Shown here: piece after piece, positions 9,039-17,757 of the stretch
How positions within the stretch are numbered: the first letter of the stretch is position 1
How the letters are laid out: the number at the start of each line of letters is the position of its first letter
Assembly (NCBI GenBank): GCA_964524145.1
Contig: CAZGCA010000065.1
Span: 1 to 34,286 of the forward strand
Length of the DNA stretch: 34,286 nt
Source of the DNA: CAZGCA01 sp964524145
Lineage (GTDB): Bacteria; Hydrogenedentota; CAZGCA01
Direction of reading: 5' to 3'
Notes under the pieces: model-generated
Told to the model about the DNA's origin: nothing
Databases searched by the model: none
The model's input: the letters and a program-made list of their open reading frames with translations, nothing else
Position numbers and translations under genes: made by a program

Positions 9039-10436
9039 CTACTTCTGGATGGCCTTCAGCAGGTTGAGGATAAGCGATTCGAGGTCCCGGGCATCTTCCG
9101 GCTGACTCAGTCCGAGGCGGACGATGACGAGGTTGCGGGACGGAATTATCGTAACACTTTGGGCTTCGTAACCCAGAGCGGAATAGGCGTCCGCAGGTAT
9201 GGGTGCTCCGCCTGCTTCTCGTCGAGTTTGCCCGATTGTCCAGAAGAGCGCGCCATACTCGCCTTGAGGTGCTGACGGCGTCGGGGTGCTGCTGTACGTC
9301 ACCCATCCTTCGGGAAGGATCCGCTCCCCTTCCCAGAGACCGTCATTCAGGTAGAGCAAGCCGAAGCGAGCCCAGTCCCTCGCAGTGGCATACATAAACG
9401 ATGAGCCGACAAAGGTCCCGGACGCGTCGGGTTCCATAACCGCGCTGCGCATGCCAATCTTGTCAAACAAAGCGCGGCGCGGAAATGCAAAATAGTCGGC
9501 GCGGGTCCCTCCGACGGCGTCGCGTATGATGCGCGCGATGATATTGGCGGTTCCGCTGGAGTAGTACCAGGTGCTGTCCGGTTCCTTATCGAGTGGCTTG
9601 TCGGCTGCATAGGCTGCGACGTCGCTGCAGGCGCTGCCGAAGAGCATGGCCGTCAGATCGGTGAGCCCCTCGCTCCATTCCAGCCCGCTGCTCATGCGGA
9701 GCAACTGGTCCAGGGTGATGGCTCGGCGAGGATCGTCCGGCTTGCTCCATTCGGGCACAGGAGCCGGCTCCTCTATGGACAACTTTCCCTGGCCGACAAG
9801 GATGCCAACCAACGCGTTTGTGACTGACTTTGTCATCGACCACCCGATAAGAGGCATTTCCTTATTGAAACCAGGAGCATAACGCTCTGCGATGATATGG
9901 CCTTCGTAGACGACAACAACGGCTCTCGTTCCACGCCGCCGTTTCGGATCGGGTTCGGAAAAGGCTTCGTCCAAAGCGTCCTCAAGCTTCTGCTCGTCAA
10001 CGCACGACGGGAGATCCCCCTTCGCACCCATCTCTCCCGTAGGCCATGGAAGGTCTTGCTGATTGGGCGGTATCGGCGTGAGGTCGCCCGTAACCTGCGA
10101 CCGGATTTGCTCCTCGGACGTTCCGGCCAGGAGCGTACAGCCGAGCCCTGCGCGAAAAACGGCGCGTCTCTTGATGACTCCCAATGCTGTCGTGGTAACC
10201 GATTTGGTCTCGCGGTCGACTTCTGCATTGACAGATCTAAAGAATCGTGAGCCAAGATCCTCGCTCAGGACAGACTCTGGGGCCCGCTTTGAGATGAAAA
10301 CGGCGGAACAGAGTATCTTCGCCTTGTATCCTGCCGCAACGGTTGCGGCGCGTACGAGAACATAACCACCGCATCCGAGCAGGAGGACAGCAATGATGCC
10401 CACTCCTAACAGGATGTTTCGTTTCGATCGCTTCAT
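9039..10436 (-). CDS. Serine beta-lactamase-family hydrolase (class C / NylB-like), membrane anchored
   Basis: Residues 8-30 form a hydrophobic anchor containing an LLGC lipobox-like site at 19-22, so the protein is either a lipoprotein or N-terminally anchored. The catalytic domain runs from about residue 150 to the end. The nucleophile motif S200-M-T-K203 (GWSMTKSVTNALVG) is intact, and WYYSSGTANII (Y292) sits where the YxN/YxS motif belongs. RDWARFGLLYLNDG and GYEAQSVTIIP are typical of the COG1680 group. Members are esterases, amidases or peptidases; there is no reason to call this an antibiotic-resistance enzyme. An AAAGG sequence precedes the ATG by 8 nt. It faces away from the hydrogenase maturation gene and shares a 213-bp divergent region in which I see no clear promoter. 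Confidence 0.88.
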   Translation of the reverse strand: MKRSKRNILLGVGIIAVLLLGCGGYVLVRAATVAAGYKAKILCSAVFISKRAPESVLSEDLGSRFFRSVNAEVDRETKSVTTTALGVIKRRAVFRAGLGCTLLAGTSEEQIRSQVTGDLTPIPPNQQDLPWPTGEMGAKGDLPSCVDEQKLEDALDEAFSEPDPKRRRGTRAVVVVYEGHIIAERYAPGFNKEMPLIGWSMTKSVTNALVGILVGQGKLSIEEPAPVPEWSKPDDPRRAITLDQLLRMSSGLEWSEGLTDLTAMLFGSACSDVAAYAADKPLDKEPDSTWYYSSGTANIIARIIRDAVGGTRADYFAFPRRALFDKIGMRSAVMEPDASGTFVGSSFMYATARDWARFGLLYLNDGLWEGERILPEGWVTYSSTPTPSAPQGEYGALFWTIGQTRREAGGAPIPADAYSALGYEAQSVTIIPSRNLVIVRLGLSQPEDARDLESLILNLLKAIQK

Positions 10437-10649
10437 TGCATGCCTTTCACGGGTACAGGCAGGCGCTTGGCTGCCGCCCCTCTCGTGGACACATCCGGTC
10501 GCTGCCCTTCAACATATCCGAGTGAACCATTCTACTTCACCTGCTGAGTGTGATACAAGAGCGTGACAACGCGAAAACGGCCACCGTTGACGTATGGCGA
10601 GCATCTCTGATAGCCTTGTTGGCAGGGCACGGTGCGGGTGACTACATAG

Positions 10650-11156
10650 GTGGTTGTACCAATTGTGGAAGCGGTGACAAAAGAAGCACTTGGGGGCTTG
10701 CTCAGCCAGAGGACGGTTATCGTCGGTATCGGGAACGATATGCGCGGTGACGACGCCTTCGGTCCGATGGTGGTGGAGAGGCTGCGCGGCCGAGTCTGGG
10801 CGGATCTGATAGACGCCGGAGTCAGCCCGGAGAACTGTCTCGGAAAGCTTTCTGCACTCAAACCACGCGTGGTTCTTCTTGTTGACGCAGTGGATTTCGA
10901 TTGCGCACCAGGCGACATGGTGTTGCTTGATCCCGCGAAACTCGAGACCACCTCGTTCGGCACGCACGCGTCATCGTTGGCGCTTCTCGAACAGTTCCTC
11001 TCGACGGAGGGGGTGACACGGATAGCGTTACTGGCCGTGCAGCCCAAGAACTGGCAATTTGGCGACGCCGTTTCGGACGAGGTGGCTGCGGCTGTCGAGA
11101 AGGTGATCGGTCTTATCGAGGAGGCCGATAGGGGTTCGGCCGCCGGCGGACAGTGA
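10650..11156 (+). CDS. hycI: [NiFe] hydrogenase maturation protease (HycI/HyaD family)
   Basis: The hallmark motifs of the M52 endopeptidases are all present: VIVGIGNDMRGDDAFGPMVVERL near the N-terminus, DAGVSPEN, VDAVDF, and GTHASSLALLEQF. These enzymes read nickel insertion and then cut the C-terminal tail off the large subunit. The nearby group 4 large subunit ends with DPCYCCTER followed by Met and 35 residues in all, the same arrangement as the E. coli HycE site cut by HycI, so it is the obvious substrate. The start is a GTG at 10650; other GTGs at 10665 and 10674 are possible, since conserved sequence begins only at about residue 20. The gene points towards the end of the hydrogenase operon. 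Confidence 0.9.
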   Translation: MVVPIVEAVTKEALGGLLSQRTVIVGIGNDMRGDDAFGPMVVERLRGRVWADLIDAGVSPENCLGKLSALKPRVVLLVDAVDFDCAPGDMVLLDPAKLETTSFGTHASSLALLEQFLSTEGVTRIALLAVQPKNWQFGDAVSDEVAAAVEKVIGLIEEADRGSAAGGQ

Positions 11157-11171
11157 AGAACGCCGGCGGCC
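11138..11171. terminator. Perfect 11-bp inverted repeat between convergent genes
   Basis: GGCCGCCGGCG (11138-11148) and CGCCGGCGGCC (11161-11171) are exact reverse complements around a 12-nt loop. The loop holds the stop codon of the maturation protease gene. The stem lies 13 bp beyond the end of the long minus-strand operon. No T-tract flanks it on either strand, so it may act as a bidirectional block or 3'-end stabiliser rather than a classical intrinsic terminator. Confidence 0.55.
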
Positions 11172-11184
11172 TGTAGGAGATAAG

Positions 11185-11781
11185 CTAGGCGATGAAAGCC
11201 GTCACCTGCCGGCACTTCGGGCAGAGTATGCGGACCTTATCGCCCCTTCGAAGCGGCTGCACAGTCTCCTCGGTCGGTTTGTCGGCGATCGAGAGATTCT
11301 GCAGCGTAGTGAGCATGAGCGTGGGATTGGCAAATGCCAGGGGGCCGAGCCGCTCGGCGACCCACCTTACGTGATCTTCCGCGCTTATAACGGTGTCGCA
11401 TGTCTCGCAGATGAGCAGTTTCTTCTCCTGCGTCTCGCGCAGTTCGTCCCTGTTTGTTGTCGTGAACTCGTACTCCTTGGTGAGCTCGATACCTTTCTCC
11501 GTTATGCAGTTCACGTGACACTGTTCGCAGTAGATGCATCGGTCGAGGTACAGCGTGAACCGTCTCATCTTCTCATCGACATCGTCGACCATCTCGATCG
11601 CGCCAGCCGGACACACGTTGAAACAGGCCCCGCACCCGACACATTCCTCATCGCTGTACCGGGGTCTCCCTCTGAATCCGTCCGGAATCGGTGGCGGCTC
11701 AGCAGGGAACTTCGAGGTATACGGCCCTGTGACAACGGCGATTACTGCTTCTTTGAGTTCACGTAGTTTAGGAAGCCACAT
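11185..11781 (-). CDS. mbhN: Group 4 hydrogenase 2x[4Fe-4S] ferredoxin subunit (NuoI/HycF/MbhN-like)
   Basis: Two classical 4Fe-4S motifs lie at C47/C50/C53/C57 and C82/C85/C88/C92, as in NuoI, HycF and MbhN, which carry electrons between ferredoxin and the small-subunit cluster. After the ferredoxin domain come a CxxC pair at 125/128 (ICETCD) and another at 187/190 (LCPKCR), which together look like a zinc-ribbon knuckle; a similar tail is known in some formate-hydrogenlyase-type subunits. There are no membrane segments, so it is a peripheral cytoplasmic subunit. Its ATG overlaps the stop of mrpG by one base. It is the last gene of the operon. Confidence 0.88.
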   Translation of the reverse strand: MWLPKLRELKEAVIAVVTGPYTSKFPAEPPPIPDGFRGRPRYSDEECVGCGACFNVCPAGAIEMVDDVDEKMRRFTLYLDRCIYCEQCHVNCITEKGIELTKEYEFTTTNRDELRETQEKKLLICETCDTVISAEDHVRWVAERLGPLAFANPTLMLTTLQNLSIADKPTEETVQPLRRGDKVRILCPKCRQVTAFIA

Positions 11782-12125
11782 TACTCTATCTCGCTCCCTT
11801 CCGACTGCGCCTCCGCGTATCGATCAATAACGACATATTTCTGGTCGAGCAGCACGCCTGCCTTGTATGCGCCCCGGGCAATTGCATGCGCTGCGGTCGG
11901 CGACGTAATCAGCACAAACGCCGCGCAAAGAAGGGCCTTGAATCCTGCCGCGCCGGGCATAAGGAAGAACACGCCTATGAGGATCATACACGTGCCCAGG
12001 GTGACGCATTTCGTTGCTGCCTGCAGCCGGGTGTAGATATCCGGCAGTCGCACCAGCCCGATGCACCCGAACAGATCAAACAACACCCCTATGCCGATCA
12101 ACACGAAGCCGACGATCTCACTCAT
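11781..12125 (-). CDS. mrpG: Mrp antiporter subunit G (MnhG/PhaG; MbhC equivalent)
   Basis: A 114-residue protein with three hydrophobic helices and the family signature FDLFGCIGLVRLPDIYTRLQAATKC, followed by LCAAFVLITSPTAAHAIARGAY. MrpG is an essential small membrane subunit of the Na+/H+ antiporter, and its counterpart in the archaeal Mbh complex is MbhC. It overlaps mrpF by 8 bp, indicating tight translational coupling. Confidence 0.92.
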   Translation of the reverse strand: MSEIVGFVLIGIGVLFDLFGCIGLVRLPDIYTRLQAATKCVTLGTCMILIGVFFLMPGAAGFKALLCAAFVLITSPTAAHAIARGAYKAGVLLDQKYVVIDRYAEAQSEGSEIE

Positions 12126-12399
12126 CGAACCCTTTTCCTTCCAAATACTTGGCGAGCGCGATAGTGCCGATGAAGCTCAGCAGCGCCCAGGCGATCGCCA
12201 TGTTTATATAGAAGTCTCTGCCGGTCAGTATGCAGAGGAAACAACAGAACCCCACAAGGATGACCCCGAGAATGTCTATCGCCACCGTACGGTCGGGTGC
12301 AGTAGGTCCGTGGCCGATCCGATACAGGCAAAGATAGCTGCAGACAACAAGTATGCCCATCCCTACGAACGCAACTACTTCAATATCAATAATACCCAC
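12118..12399 (-). CDS. mrpF: Mrp antiporter subunit F (MnhF; MbhB equivalent)
   Basis: A 93-residue, three-helix protein. LCLYRIGHGPTAPDRTVAIDILGV carries the conserved GPTxxDRVxAxD motif of MnhF/MrpF. The start is GTG, with GGGG about 8 nt upstream, just after the stop of mrpE. It belongs to the membrane arm that exchanges Na+ for H+. Confidence 0.92.
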   Translation of the reverse strand: MGIIDIEVVAFVGMGILVVCSYLCLYRIGHGPTAPDRTVAIDILGVILVGFCCFLCILTGRDFYINMAIAWALLSFIGTIALAKYLEGKGFDE

Positions 12400-12419
12400 G
12401 GCAGTACCCCGCTCGATCC

Positions 12420-12938
12420 CTATTCAAGAATCCGTTCCAGAAAATGTTCAAACTTGCCGACGATCTTTTCCGTAGCTTCTTGTTCGTCCTTGCTCTCTAC
12501 TTTGAGCCAGTGCACGTACAGCACGCCTTGTTCGTCCGCGTCGACCGTAAGCGTGCCTGGCGTCAGGGTTATCGAGTTCGACAACGCGGCGATCGCAGCC
12601 GGGTTGCGCAGTTTGGTGCGCACCTTCACTATGCCCGGCTCTATCGGCATCTGCGGGTGCAGTACCAGGTAAACCACCTGAAGGTTCGCTTTGACGCAAT
12701 AGTAAGCAAACACAGGAAGATAGATTAGCAGCCACAGGTACCTGAACGGGTTGAAGAACTTGAGCGGGTTTTCCGAGAACATGCCGCTGAAGAGTGCGGT
12801 AACCAATACTGCAGCGACCAGCCCGACAATGATGCTCTGGCCGTCCAAGGTCGCCGTACCGTCGGGTGTGTAGTCGTACGGCCATACCAGCAGGCACCAT
12901 ACTATGAAGGCCAGGATAAACATGACGATCTGTTTCAT
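12420..12938 (-). CDS. mrpE: Mrp antiporter subunit E (MnhE; MbhA equivalent)
   Basis: 172 residues. Two or three N-terminal helices are followed by a cytoplasmic alpha/beta domain with the MrpE sequence landmarks YYCVKANLQVVYLVL, PGIVKVRTKLRNPAAIAALSNSITLTPGTLTVD and LYVHWL. The gene starts 3 bp after the stop of mrpD. It is part of the continuous antiporter block. Confidence 0.92.
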   Translation of the reverse strand: MKQIVMFILAFIVWCLLVWPYDYTPDGTATLDGQSIIVGLVAAVLVTALFSGMFSENPLKFFNPFRYLWLLIYLPVFAYYCVKANLQVVYLVLHPQMPIEPGIVKVRTKLRNPAAIAALSNSITLTPGTLTVDADEQGVLYVHWLKVESKDEQEATEKIVGKFEHFLERILE

Positions 12939-12941
12939 GCC

Positions 12942-14483
12942 CTACTTCTCTCCCATGTCTCGGCTCACCACGATCTGGTCGCCGGTTGTCTGTGCGGTCA
13001 AAACGGTACTCGAGTAGTCTTTCCCTTCGGATAGAACGTTCGCAGCAGGATCGAGAAACGCCTTTTTGGGTCCAGGCAACAGAAGCGCGCTCATGCCGAG
13101 ACAGAGTATCGCGAGCAGCACCATCGACACCTGCATGACGAACGGTACTTCGCGCACCCTGACCCATTGCTCCTTGAGTCTGCCAAAGAAAGCGTATTTC
13201 TGAACCTTCATGAAAGAGGCGAGCGTCATTATGCTCACAATGACCGCCCAGGCCGCGAACCCGTACCTACCGGCCTCAACACATGCCAGGATAATGATCA
13301 GCTTGCTGAAGAACCCGTTGAACGGCGGCACGCCGGCTATCGACATAGACGCCACAAGCGATGAGCCGGCGGTGACGGGCATCTTCTGACCCAACCCGCC
13401 CATCTTTTCGAGCCGGCGCGTACCGGTTCTGTATTCGGTCGCGCCTGCCGTGAGGAACAGGAGCGACTTAAACGCCGCGTGGTTTGCAAGATGGAACAGC
13501 CCGCCGAGAATTCCGAGCGGCGTACCAAGGCCGATGCCAAGCATGACGTACCCGATCTGGGAGATGCTGTGGTAGGCAAGGAGCCGTTTGAAGTCCCACT
13601 GGCCGACAGCGAGGAACACGCCGACGACCATCGAGAGCGTTCCGAGTACCATCAAGGCGTAGAGCATGCCGGGTGCGACTTCAGCCACGTTGACCACGTT
13701 GAACATCACGCGTACGAGTGCGTAGACGCCGATAGCCTTGATCAGGACGCCCGAAAGCATCGCTGATATCGGCGCAGGAGCAGATGGGTGCGCGTCGGGC
13801 AGCCACGCGTGGAACGGCACCAACGCAGCCTTCATTCCAAGACCCGCGATGAACAGCATCACGGTAAACATGGAGACGCGATACGCGGGAGTGCCCGGCG
13901 CGACCACAGCAATCTTCTCCGACAAATGCGCCATGTTGACCGTACCGAACGTTGCATAAAGAAGCGCGACACCCAGAAGCACGAAGCATGAAGCGACCGA
14001 ACCGAGAATTGCGTACTTGAACGACGCTTCGAGTTCCTCGTGCTCGCACCCGAACGCGACGAGCGCGTAAGATGCGACAGCGGCGATCTCGAGAAACACG
14101 TATAGGTTAAACATGTCGCCTGTCAGGATGGCCCCGTTCATTCCGGCGACCATCAGGAGAAACAGGCCGTAATACTTCGGCCTGGCCGTGTACCTGTCCA
14201 TGTACCGGGCCGAGAAAAGCGTCGCCGCAAAGCTTATCGCAGCGACGATGATGACCATGAACCCGCTGAGACCGTCGAGCACAAGGACGATACCCACCCG
14301 AGCTTCCCATCCCCCGACACGGTACACCGCCGTCTTGCCCAGCAGAGAGACCGAGAGGATCACCAACAGCAGTGTAGCGAGGTTTGCAAGAAGATCGGAG
14401 ATGCGGGGCGACCTCTTCGGCATCAACGGCAGAATAAAGCCCATCCCCAACGGAACTGCGATTAACCACGGCATAAGATTCAT
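12942..14483 (-). CDS. mrpD: Mrp antiporter subunit D (MbhH/NuoN-like)
   Basis: A 513-residue polytopic protein of the proton-translocating NuoL/M/N fold. Landmarks include GDMFNLYVFLEIAAVASYALVAFG, ALVPFHAWLPDAHPSAPAPISAMLSGVLIKAIGVYAL, LLAYHSISQIGYVMLGIG and AGVPPFNGFFSKL, with the broken-helix histidine and lysines expected for ion transfer. In Mbh this subunit (MbhH) is the one next to the hydrogenase; in Mrp it works together with MrpA. AGAGGCGG precedes the ATG by 7 nt. Confidence 0.93.
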   Translation of the reverse strand: MNLMPWLIAVPLGMGFILPLMPKRSPRISDLLANLATLLLVILSVSLLGKTAVYRVGGWEARVGIVLVLDGLSGFMVIIVAAISFAATLFSARYMDRYTARPKYYGLFLLMVAGMNGAILTGDMFNLYVFLEIAAVASYALVAFGCEHEELEASFKYAILGSVASCFVLLGVALLYATFGTVNMAHLSEKIAVVAPGTPAYRVSMFTVMLFIAGLGMKAALVPFHAWLPDAHPSAPAPISAMLSGVLIKAIGVYALVRVMFNVVNVAEVAPGMLYALMVLGTLSMVVGVFLAVGQWDFKRLLAYHSISQIGYVMLGIGLGTPLGILGGLFHLANHAAFKSLLFLTAGATEYRTGTRRLEKMGGLGQKMPVTAGSSLVASMSIAGVPPFNGFFSKLIIILACVEAGRYGFAAWAVIVSIMTLASFMKVQKYAFFGRLKEQWVRVREVPFVMQVSMVLLAILCLGMSALLLPGPKKAFLDPAANVLSEGKDYSSTVLTAQTTGDQIVVSRDMGEK

Positions 14484-14495
14484 AGGACCGCCTCT

Positions 14496-14843
14496 TTACC
14501 CGCGCAACCTTCTTATTTCTGTAATGTCATACGTACCGTAACGGTGATACAGTCTCAACGAAATCGCAATCAGCAACGCCAGCACGCCCAGACTGATCAC
14601 GATCGCGGTCAGCACCATCGCCTGCGGGAACGGGTCCACAGACACGGGCGTGAAGGTTGCTCCCTCATAGGTGCGGTCGATTATCGGTGCGATCCCGCCT
14701 GCCCGGTATCCGATAAGGATCAGAAGCAGATTGACCGCGTACTCCATTATCGTGACGCTGATGATTATCTTGATCAGGTTCTTCTGTGTCATGGCCCCAT
14801 AAAGCCCAACAAGAAACAGAAGCACACAGAGCGGGTAGACCAT
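14496..14843 (-). CDS. mrpC: Mrp antiporter subunit C (NuoK-like; MbhG equivalent)
   Basis: 115 residues with three helices of NuoK type. YGAMTQKNLIKIIISVTIMEYAVNLLLI is the signature stretch with the membrane glutamate, and the C-terminal part (VDPFPQAMVLTAIVISLGVLALLIAISLRLY) matches MnhC. Its ATG overlaps the mrpB stop by one base. Confidence 0.92.
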   Translation of the reverse strand: MVYPLCVLLFLVGLYGAMTQKNLIKIIISVTIMEYAVNLLLILIGYRAGGIAPIIDRTYEGATFTPVSVDPFPQAMVLTAIVISLGVLALLIAISLRLYHRYGTYDITEIRRLRG

Positions 14844-15310
14844 TATTCCTCCTCCTCGCTCGCGAACTCATCATCGCTGCCGCCGCCAACGACACGCAGT
14901 ACCGAGAAGACCACGACCGCAAGAAAGAGAGACGCGCACACCTTGATCGCGATCGCTATGTTGCACAACGGTATTATGCCGGCGTTGAACAGTGCCATTT
15001 CCTCGCCGGGATGCTGTTTCTGCAGGAAATTCACGAAGAAGCCACCGCCGGCAAACAATCCCAGGATAGCAATGATCAGAAAGAGCAGCGCGCCTATCGA
15101 GTCGAGTTTCGACGCCGACCCAACAGGAAACGCTCGGACTGCCGACTCTTTGCCCAGCGCCAGCACCATCAGTCCAAACGCGCAAGCCAATATTACGCCG
15201 CCGGCGAAACCGCCGCCCGGAGTAAGGTGACCGTACACCACGATGCAGAGACCGTACAGGAATATGAATGCGCTCACCCAGTGGCACACCGTTCTGACAA
15301 TTATGCTCAT
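14843..15310 (-). CDS. mrpB: Mrp antiporter subunit B (MnhB; MbhF equivalent)
   Basis: 155 residues starting MSIIVRTV, then VYGHLTPGGGFAGGVILACAF, the diagnostic HLTPGGGFxGG motif of MnhB. Four hydrophobic helices follow and the protein ends in an acidic tail. The same frame is open for 71 codons further upstream, but that stretch is not hydrophobic and lies inside the previous gene. A GTG at 15319 has AAGGAG 10 nt upstream and would add three residues; either start fits. Confidence 0.9.
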   Translation of the reverse strand: MSIIVRTVCHWVSAFIFLYGLCIVVYGHLTPGGGFAGGVILACAFGLMVLALGKESAVRAFPVGSASKLDSIGALLFLIIAILGLFAGGGFFVNFLQKQHPGEEMALFNAGIIPLCNIAIAIKVCASLFLAVVVFSVLRVVGGGSDDEFASEEEE

Positions 15311-15326
15311 CCCTTTCACTTGCAGC

Positions 15327-15878
15327 TTACTCCTTCGGCTGTTCGCCCGACCTGCTCTTTCGTCGCAGGAGAGCGAGTGCGCCAATAATGGCCGTGAACA
15401 GCACCGTTGCCTCACCCAAGGTGTCGTATGCTCGAAAGTCGAGCAGAACAGCGCCGACCAGATTGGCCGCACCGGTTTCCGACAAGCCGTTCCGGATATA
15501 GTCATTCGCCGGAGCGTCCGCAATGCGGTTCATCACCGGATCGCCGAACGTCGGAAACTGCTCGAACGCAATAATCGTAAAGATGAGGAGTATCACCACC
15601 AGCACGCCTGAAACCGCCATCCCGAACGTGTCCCGGCTGCCCGAGACGGTCCGTATGCCGCGCCATACGGTGGCTCGGATGAGCAGCACGAGGCACAGCA
15701 CTTCGACCACAATCTGGGTTATCGCCACGTCGGGGGCTCGCAGCAACAGGAACGCCACGCTGCTGCCGAAACCGACCGCCCCGAGCGAGATCACCGCCGA
15801 GAGCAGATCGTTGGTGTGTATGGCTACGATGGCGGCGATTATCATGAAGACGAACAGCAGTACAAGAAGAGTGCTCAT
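15327..15878 (-). CDS. MrpA C-terminal part: fused MbhD (DUF4040) and MbhE-like domains
   Basis: 183 residues in two halves. Residues 1-75 match DUF4040/MbhD (LLSAVISLGAVGFGSSVAFLLLRAPDVAITQIVVEVLCLVLLI). Residues 80-175 match the MbhE region, with an LVGAVLLDFRAYDTLGEATVLFTAIIGALALLRRK ending. In Bacillus-type Mrp both lie at the end of MrpA, and in Pyrococcus Mbh they are separate genes; here they form one stand-alone protein. AAGGGG lies 8 nt before the ATG. Confidence 0.88.
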   Translation of the reverse strand: MSTLLVLLFVFMIIAAIVAIHTNDLLSAVISLGAVGFGSSVAFLLLRAPDVAITQIVVEVLCLVLLIRATVWRGIRTVSGSRDTFGMAVSGVLVVILLIFTIIAFEQFPTFGDPVMNRIADAPANDYIRNGLSETGAANLVGAVLLDFRAYDTLGEATVLFTAIIGALALLRRKSRSGEQPKE

Positions 15879-15882
15879 GCCG

Positions 15883-17757
15883 TTACCCCTTCCCCAGGAA
15901 CACCCACAACAGCACCACCAGGCCCAGGACGCACCACGATACGTACGTGAGCAGCAGGCCGGAGTGCAGAGCTTTCAACCCATCGGAGATGTAGAACGTC
16001 AGCCGACTGCCGAGATCGTATATGTCGTACCATTTCTCTTCGGCGTGCCGGTAAAGCGTCGTAAGGGGAGAGACCTTCCTCACTGTGCCGTAAAAGTCTG
16101 TTCCGGCAAATCTGAACTGGTCTCTTGATTCACCGGTCTCGCCACCGATGAATGGTTTGGCTTCCCGCGCAGTGCCGGCTTTGCCAATAACAAGGATGAC
16201 AACGCCTATCAGCAATCCAAGCAGGATCAGTATGGTCGCCAGGGTTGGGGCCCAGAGACCTGACTGCCGGGCAACGTTAAATCCAGCCCCAACATCAGGC
16301 AACGCGGGCAGGATTAGTTTGGCAATAGGCACTGAGAACGCAAACACGCCGAAGACCACGCAAAGGAGCCCAAGCACGACCATCGGAATGCCCATCAACG
16401 GACCGGGAGTGGGACCATCACCTGCCTCGGCTCTGCCACCGGACGCCTGCCCCAGGAACACCGAGTGCAACACCTTCACGAAGCTCGCGAGTGTGAGCGC
16501 GCTGCCGAACATGGCAGCCACAAGCAGGAACACCCATAGGTACCCTCCCCCGCTGCCGGTCTCGATGATGCCCTGGTAGACCATCCACTTCGAGACGAAC
16601 CCGTTAAGGGGCGGCACGCCCGAGATGGCCAGTGCGCTGACAACGGCGACGAGAAACGTTATCGGCATGGACCGCGCAAGACCGCCCATCTTCGCCAGGT
16701 CGGTCTCGCGCGATCTACGCTCGGCAGCTCCTGCACACAGGAATAGAGCCGACTTGTAGATCGCATTGTTCAACATGTGGAACAGGCCGCCTATAATGCC
16801 TATCGGGGTGCCGGTGCCTATGCCGAGTATCATGTAGCCTACCTGGCTCACCGCGTGGAAGCCCAACAACCGCCGCAAGTTGTGCTGGATTAGTGCCATC
16901 ATTACTGCCGCTATCACCGTTATAGCGCCGAGCACCAGCACGAGGATTCTCATTGCCTCGTTCAGCTCGAAGAGATATAGACACATTCTCGCGAGGAAGT
17001 ATATGCCGAGCAGCTTGTCGAGCGAAGCCGGCATGAACGCCACGGCAGGTACCGGCGCGCTTTCCGCAGCGTCGGGGACCCACGAGTGGAAGGGCATTCC
17101 ACCGGCCTTAGCGAAGGCCGCGGCCATCAGGCATAGGAATGCAAGCAGTGCGACAGGGTCGCCCGCTATCAGTACCTTCGGACCGGCCATATCGAAATTG
17201 CCCCGCAGCATATATATTGCCGCAACGCCGAGAATCAGCAGCGAGTCCGTTGCGCCGAGGATTATCAGAGTCTTCTTCGCGGCAACGTCCGCTTTCTCCG
17301 AGCCCAGGTTTATCAGCAGATAGAACGGGATGCCGAGAAATCCCCAGAAGATGAGCAGGACAATCAAGTTGCCCGAGACCGCTATACCGCAGCTCGCCGC
17401 GACACACCACAGAAAGTATGAGTAGTAGCTTCGTGGCGATGTTTCCTCGTCCCTCACGAAGCCCAACGAGTACAGAAGCATGCACGCCGAGAAGAAGGCA
17501 ACGCCGAGCAGGATGAACCCGCTCAGCGCGTCGAGCTTGAGCCATGGATGCCCGGTCGCTTCGATCCCCAGGTACTCGGCTCCCATGAAGCTGACCGGCT
17601 GGTTGCCGTAGAGCGTGACAGCGAAATAGCAAGTGACGCCGACGGCGATTAAGGCAATGAGTTTTATGAGCGCACTCATTCGTTTGGGCAGTATGAACGT
17701 GATGATCCCCGCCACCAGAGGAACTGCTATCACATACAGCAACGTTGCCGAATTCAT
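15883..17757 (-). CDS. Second antiporter-like membrane subunit (MrpA/NuoL-like) with MbhI-like C-terminus
   Basis: 624 residues, polytopic, of the NuoL/M/N family: FWGFLGIPFYLLINLGSEKADVAAKKTLI, GGMPFHSWVPDAAESAPVPAVAFMPASLDKLLGIYFLARM, LLGFHAVSQVGYMILGIG and SGVPPLNGFVSKWM. The last 80 residues (FYGTVRKVSPLTTLYRHAEEKWYDIYDLG, then HSGLLLTYVSWCVLGLV) resemble the lateral-helix tail of NuoL, which is the separate subunit MbhI in Pyrococcus. It therefore supplies the N-terminal part of MrpA in this complex. The longer frame to 17883 overlaps the hydrogenase large subunit and is charged, not hydrophobic. The ATG at 17757 overlaps that gene's stop (ATGA), which decides the start. Confidence 0.9.
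   Translation of the reverse strand: MNSATLLYVIAVPLVAGIITFILPKRMSALIKLIALIAVGVTCYFAVTLYGNQPVSFMGAEYLGIEATGHPWLKLDALSGFILLGVAFFSACMLLYSLGFVRDEETSPRSYYSYFLWCVAASCGIAVSGNLIVLLIFWGFLGIPFYLLINLGSEKADVAAKKTLIILGATDSLLILGVAAIYMLRGNFDMAGPKVLIAGDPVALLAFLCLMAAAFAKAGGMPFHSWVPDAAESAPVPAVAFMPASLDKLLGIYFLARMCLYLFELNEAMRILVLVLGAITVIAAVMMALIQHNLRRLLGFHAVSQVGYMILGIGTGTPIGIIGGLFHMLNNAIYKSALFLCAGAAERRSRETDLAKMGGLARSMPITFLVAVVSALAISGVPPLNGFVSKWMVYQGIIETGSGGGYLWVFLLVAAMFGSALTLASFVKVLHSVFLGQASGGRAEAGDGPTPGPLMGIPMVVLGLLCVVFGVFAFSVPIAKLILPALPDVGAGFNVARQSGLWAPTLATILILLGLLIGVVILVIGKAGTAREAKPFIGGETGESRDQFRFAGTDFYGTVRKVSPLTTLYRHAEEKWYDIYDLGSRLTFYISDGLKALHSGLLLTYVSWCVLGLVVLLWVFLGKG

Noticed and set aside
10619..10635. 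Sigma54-like TTGGCA...TGC upstream of the maturation protease gene
   Set aside because: GG and GC are 11 bp apart instead of the required 10, so it is only a near miss.
15311..15523. Upstream extension of MrpB
   Set aside because: Arginine- and cysteine-rich shadow of the MbhDE-like gene; the family begins at the MSII start.
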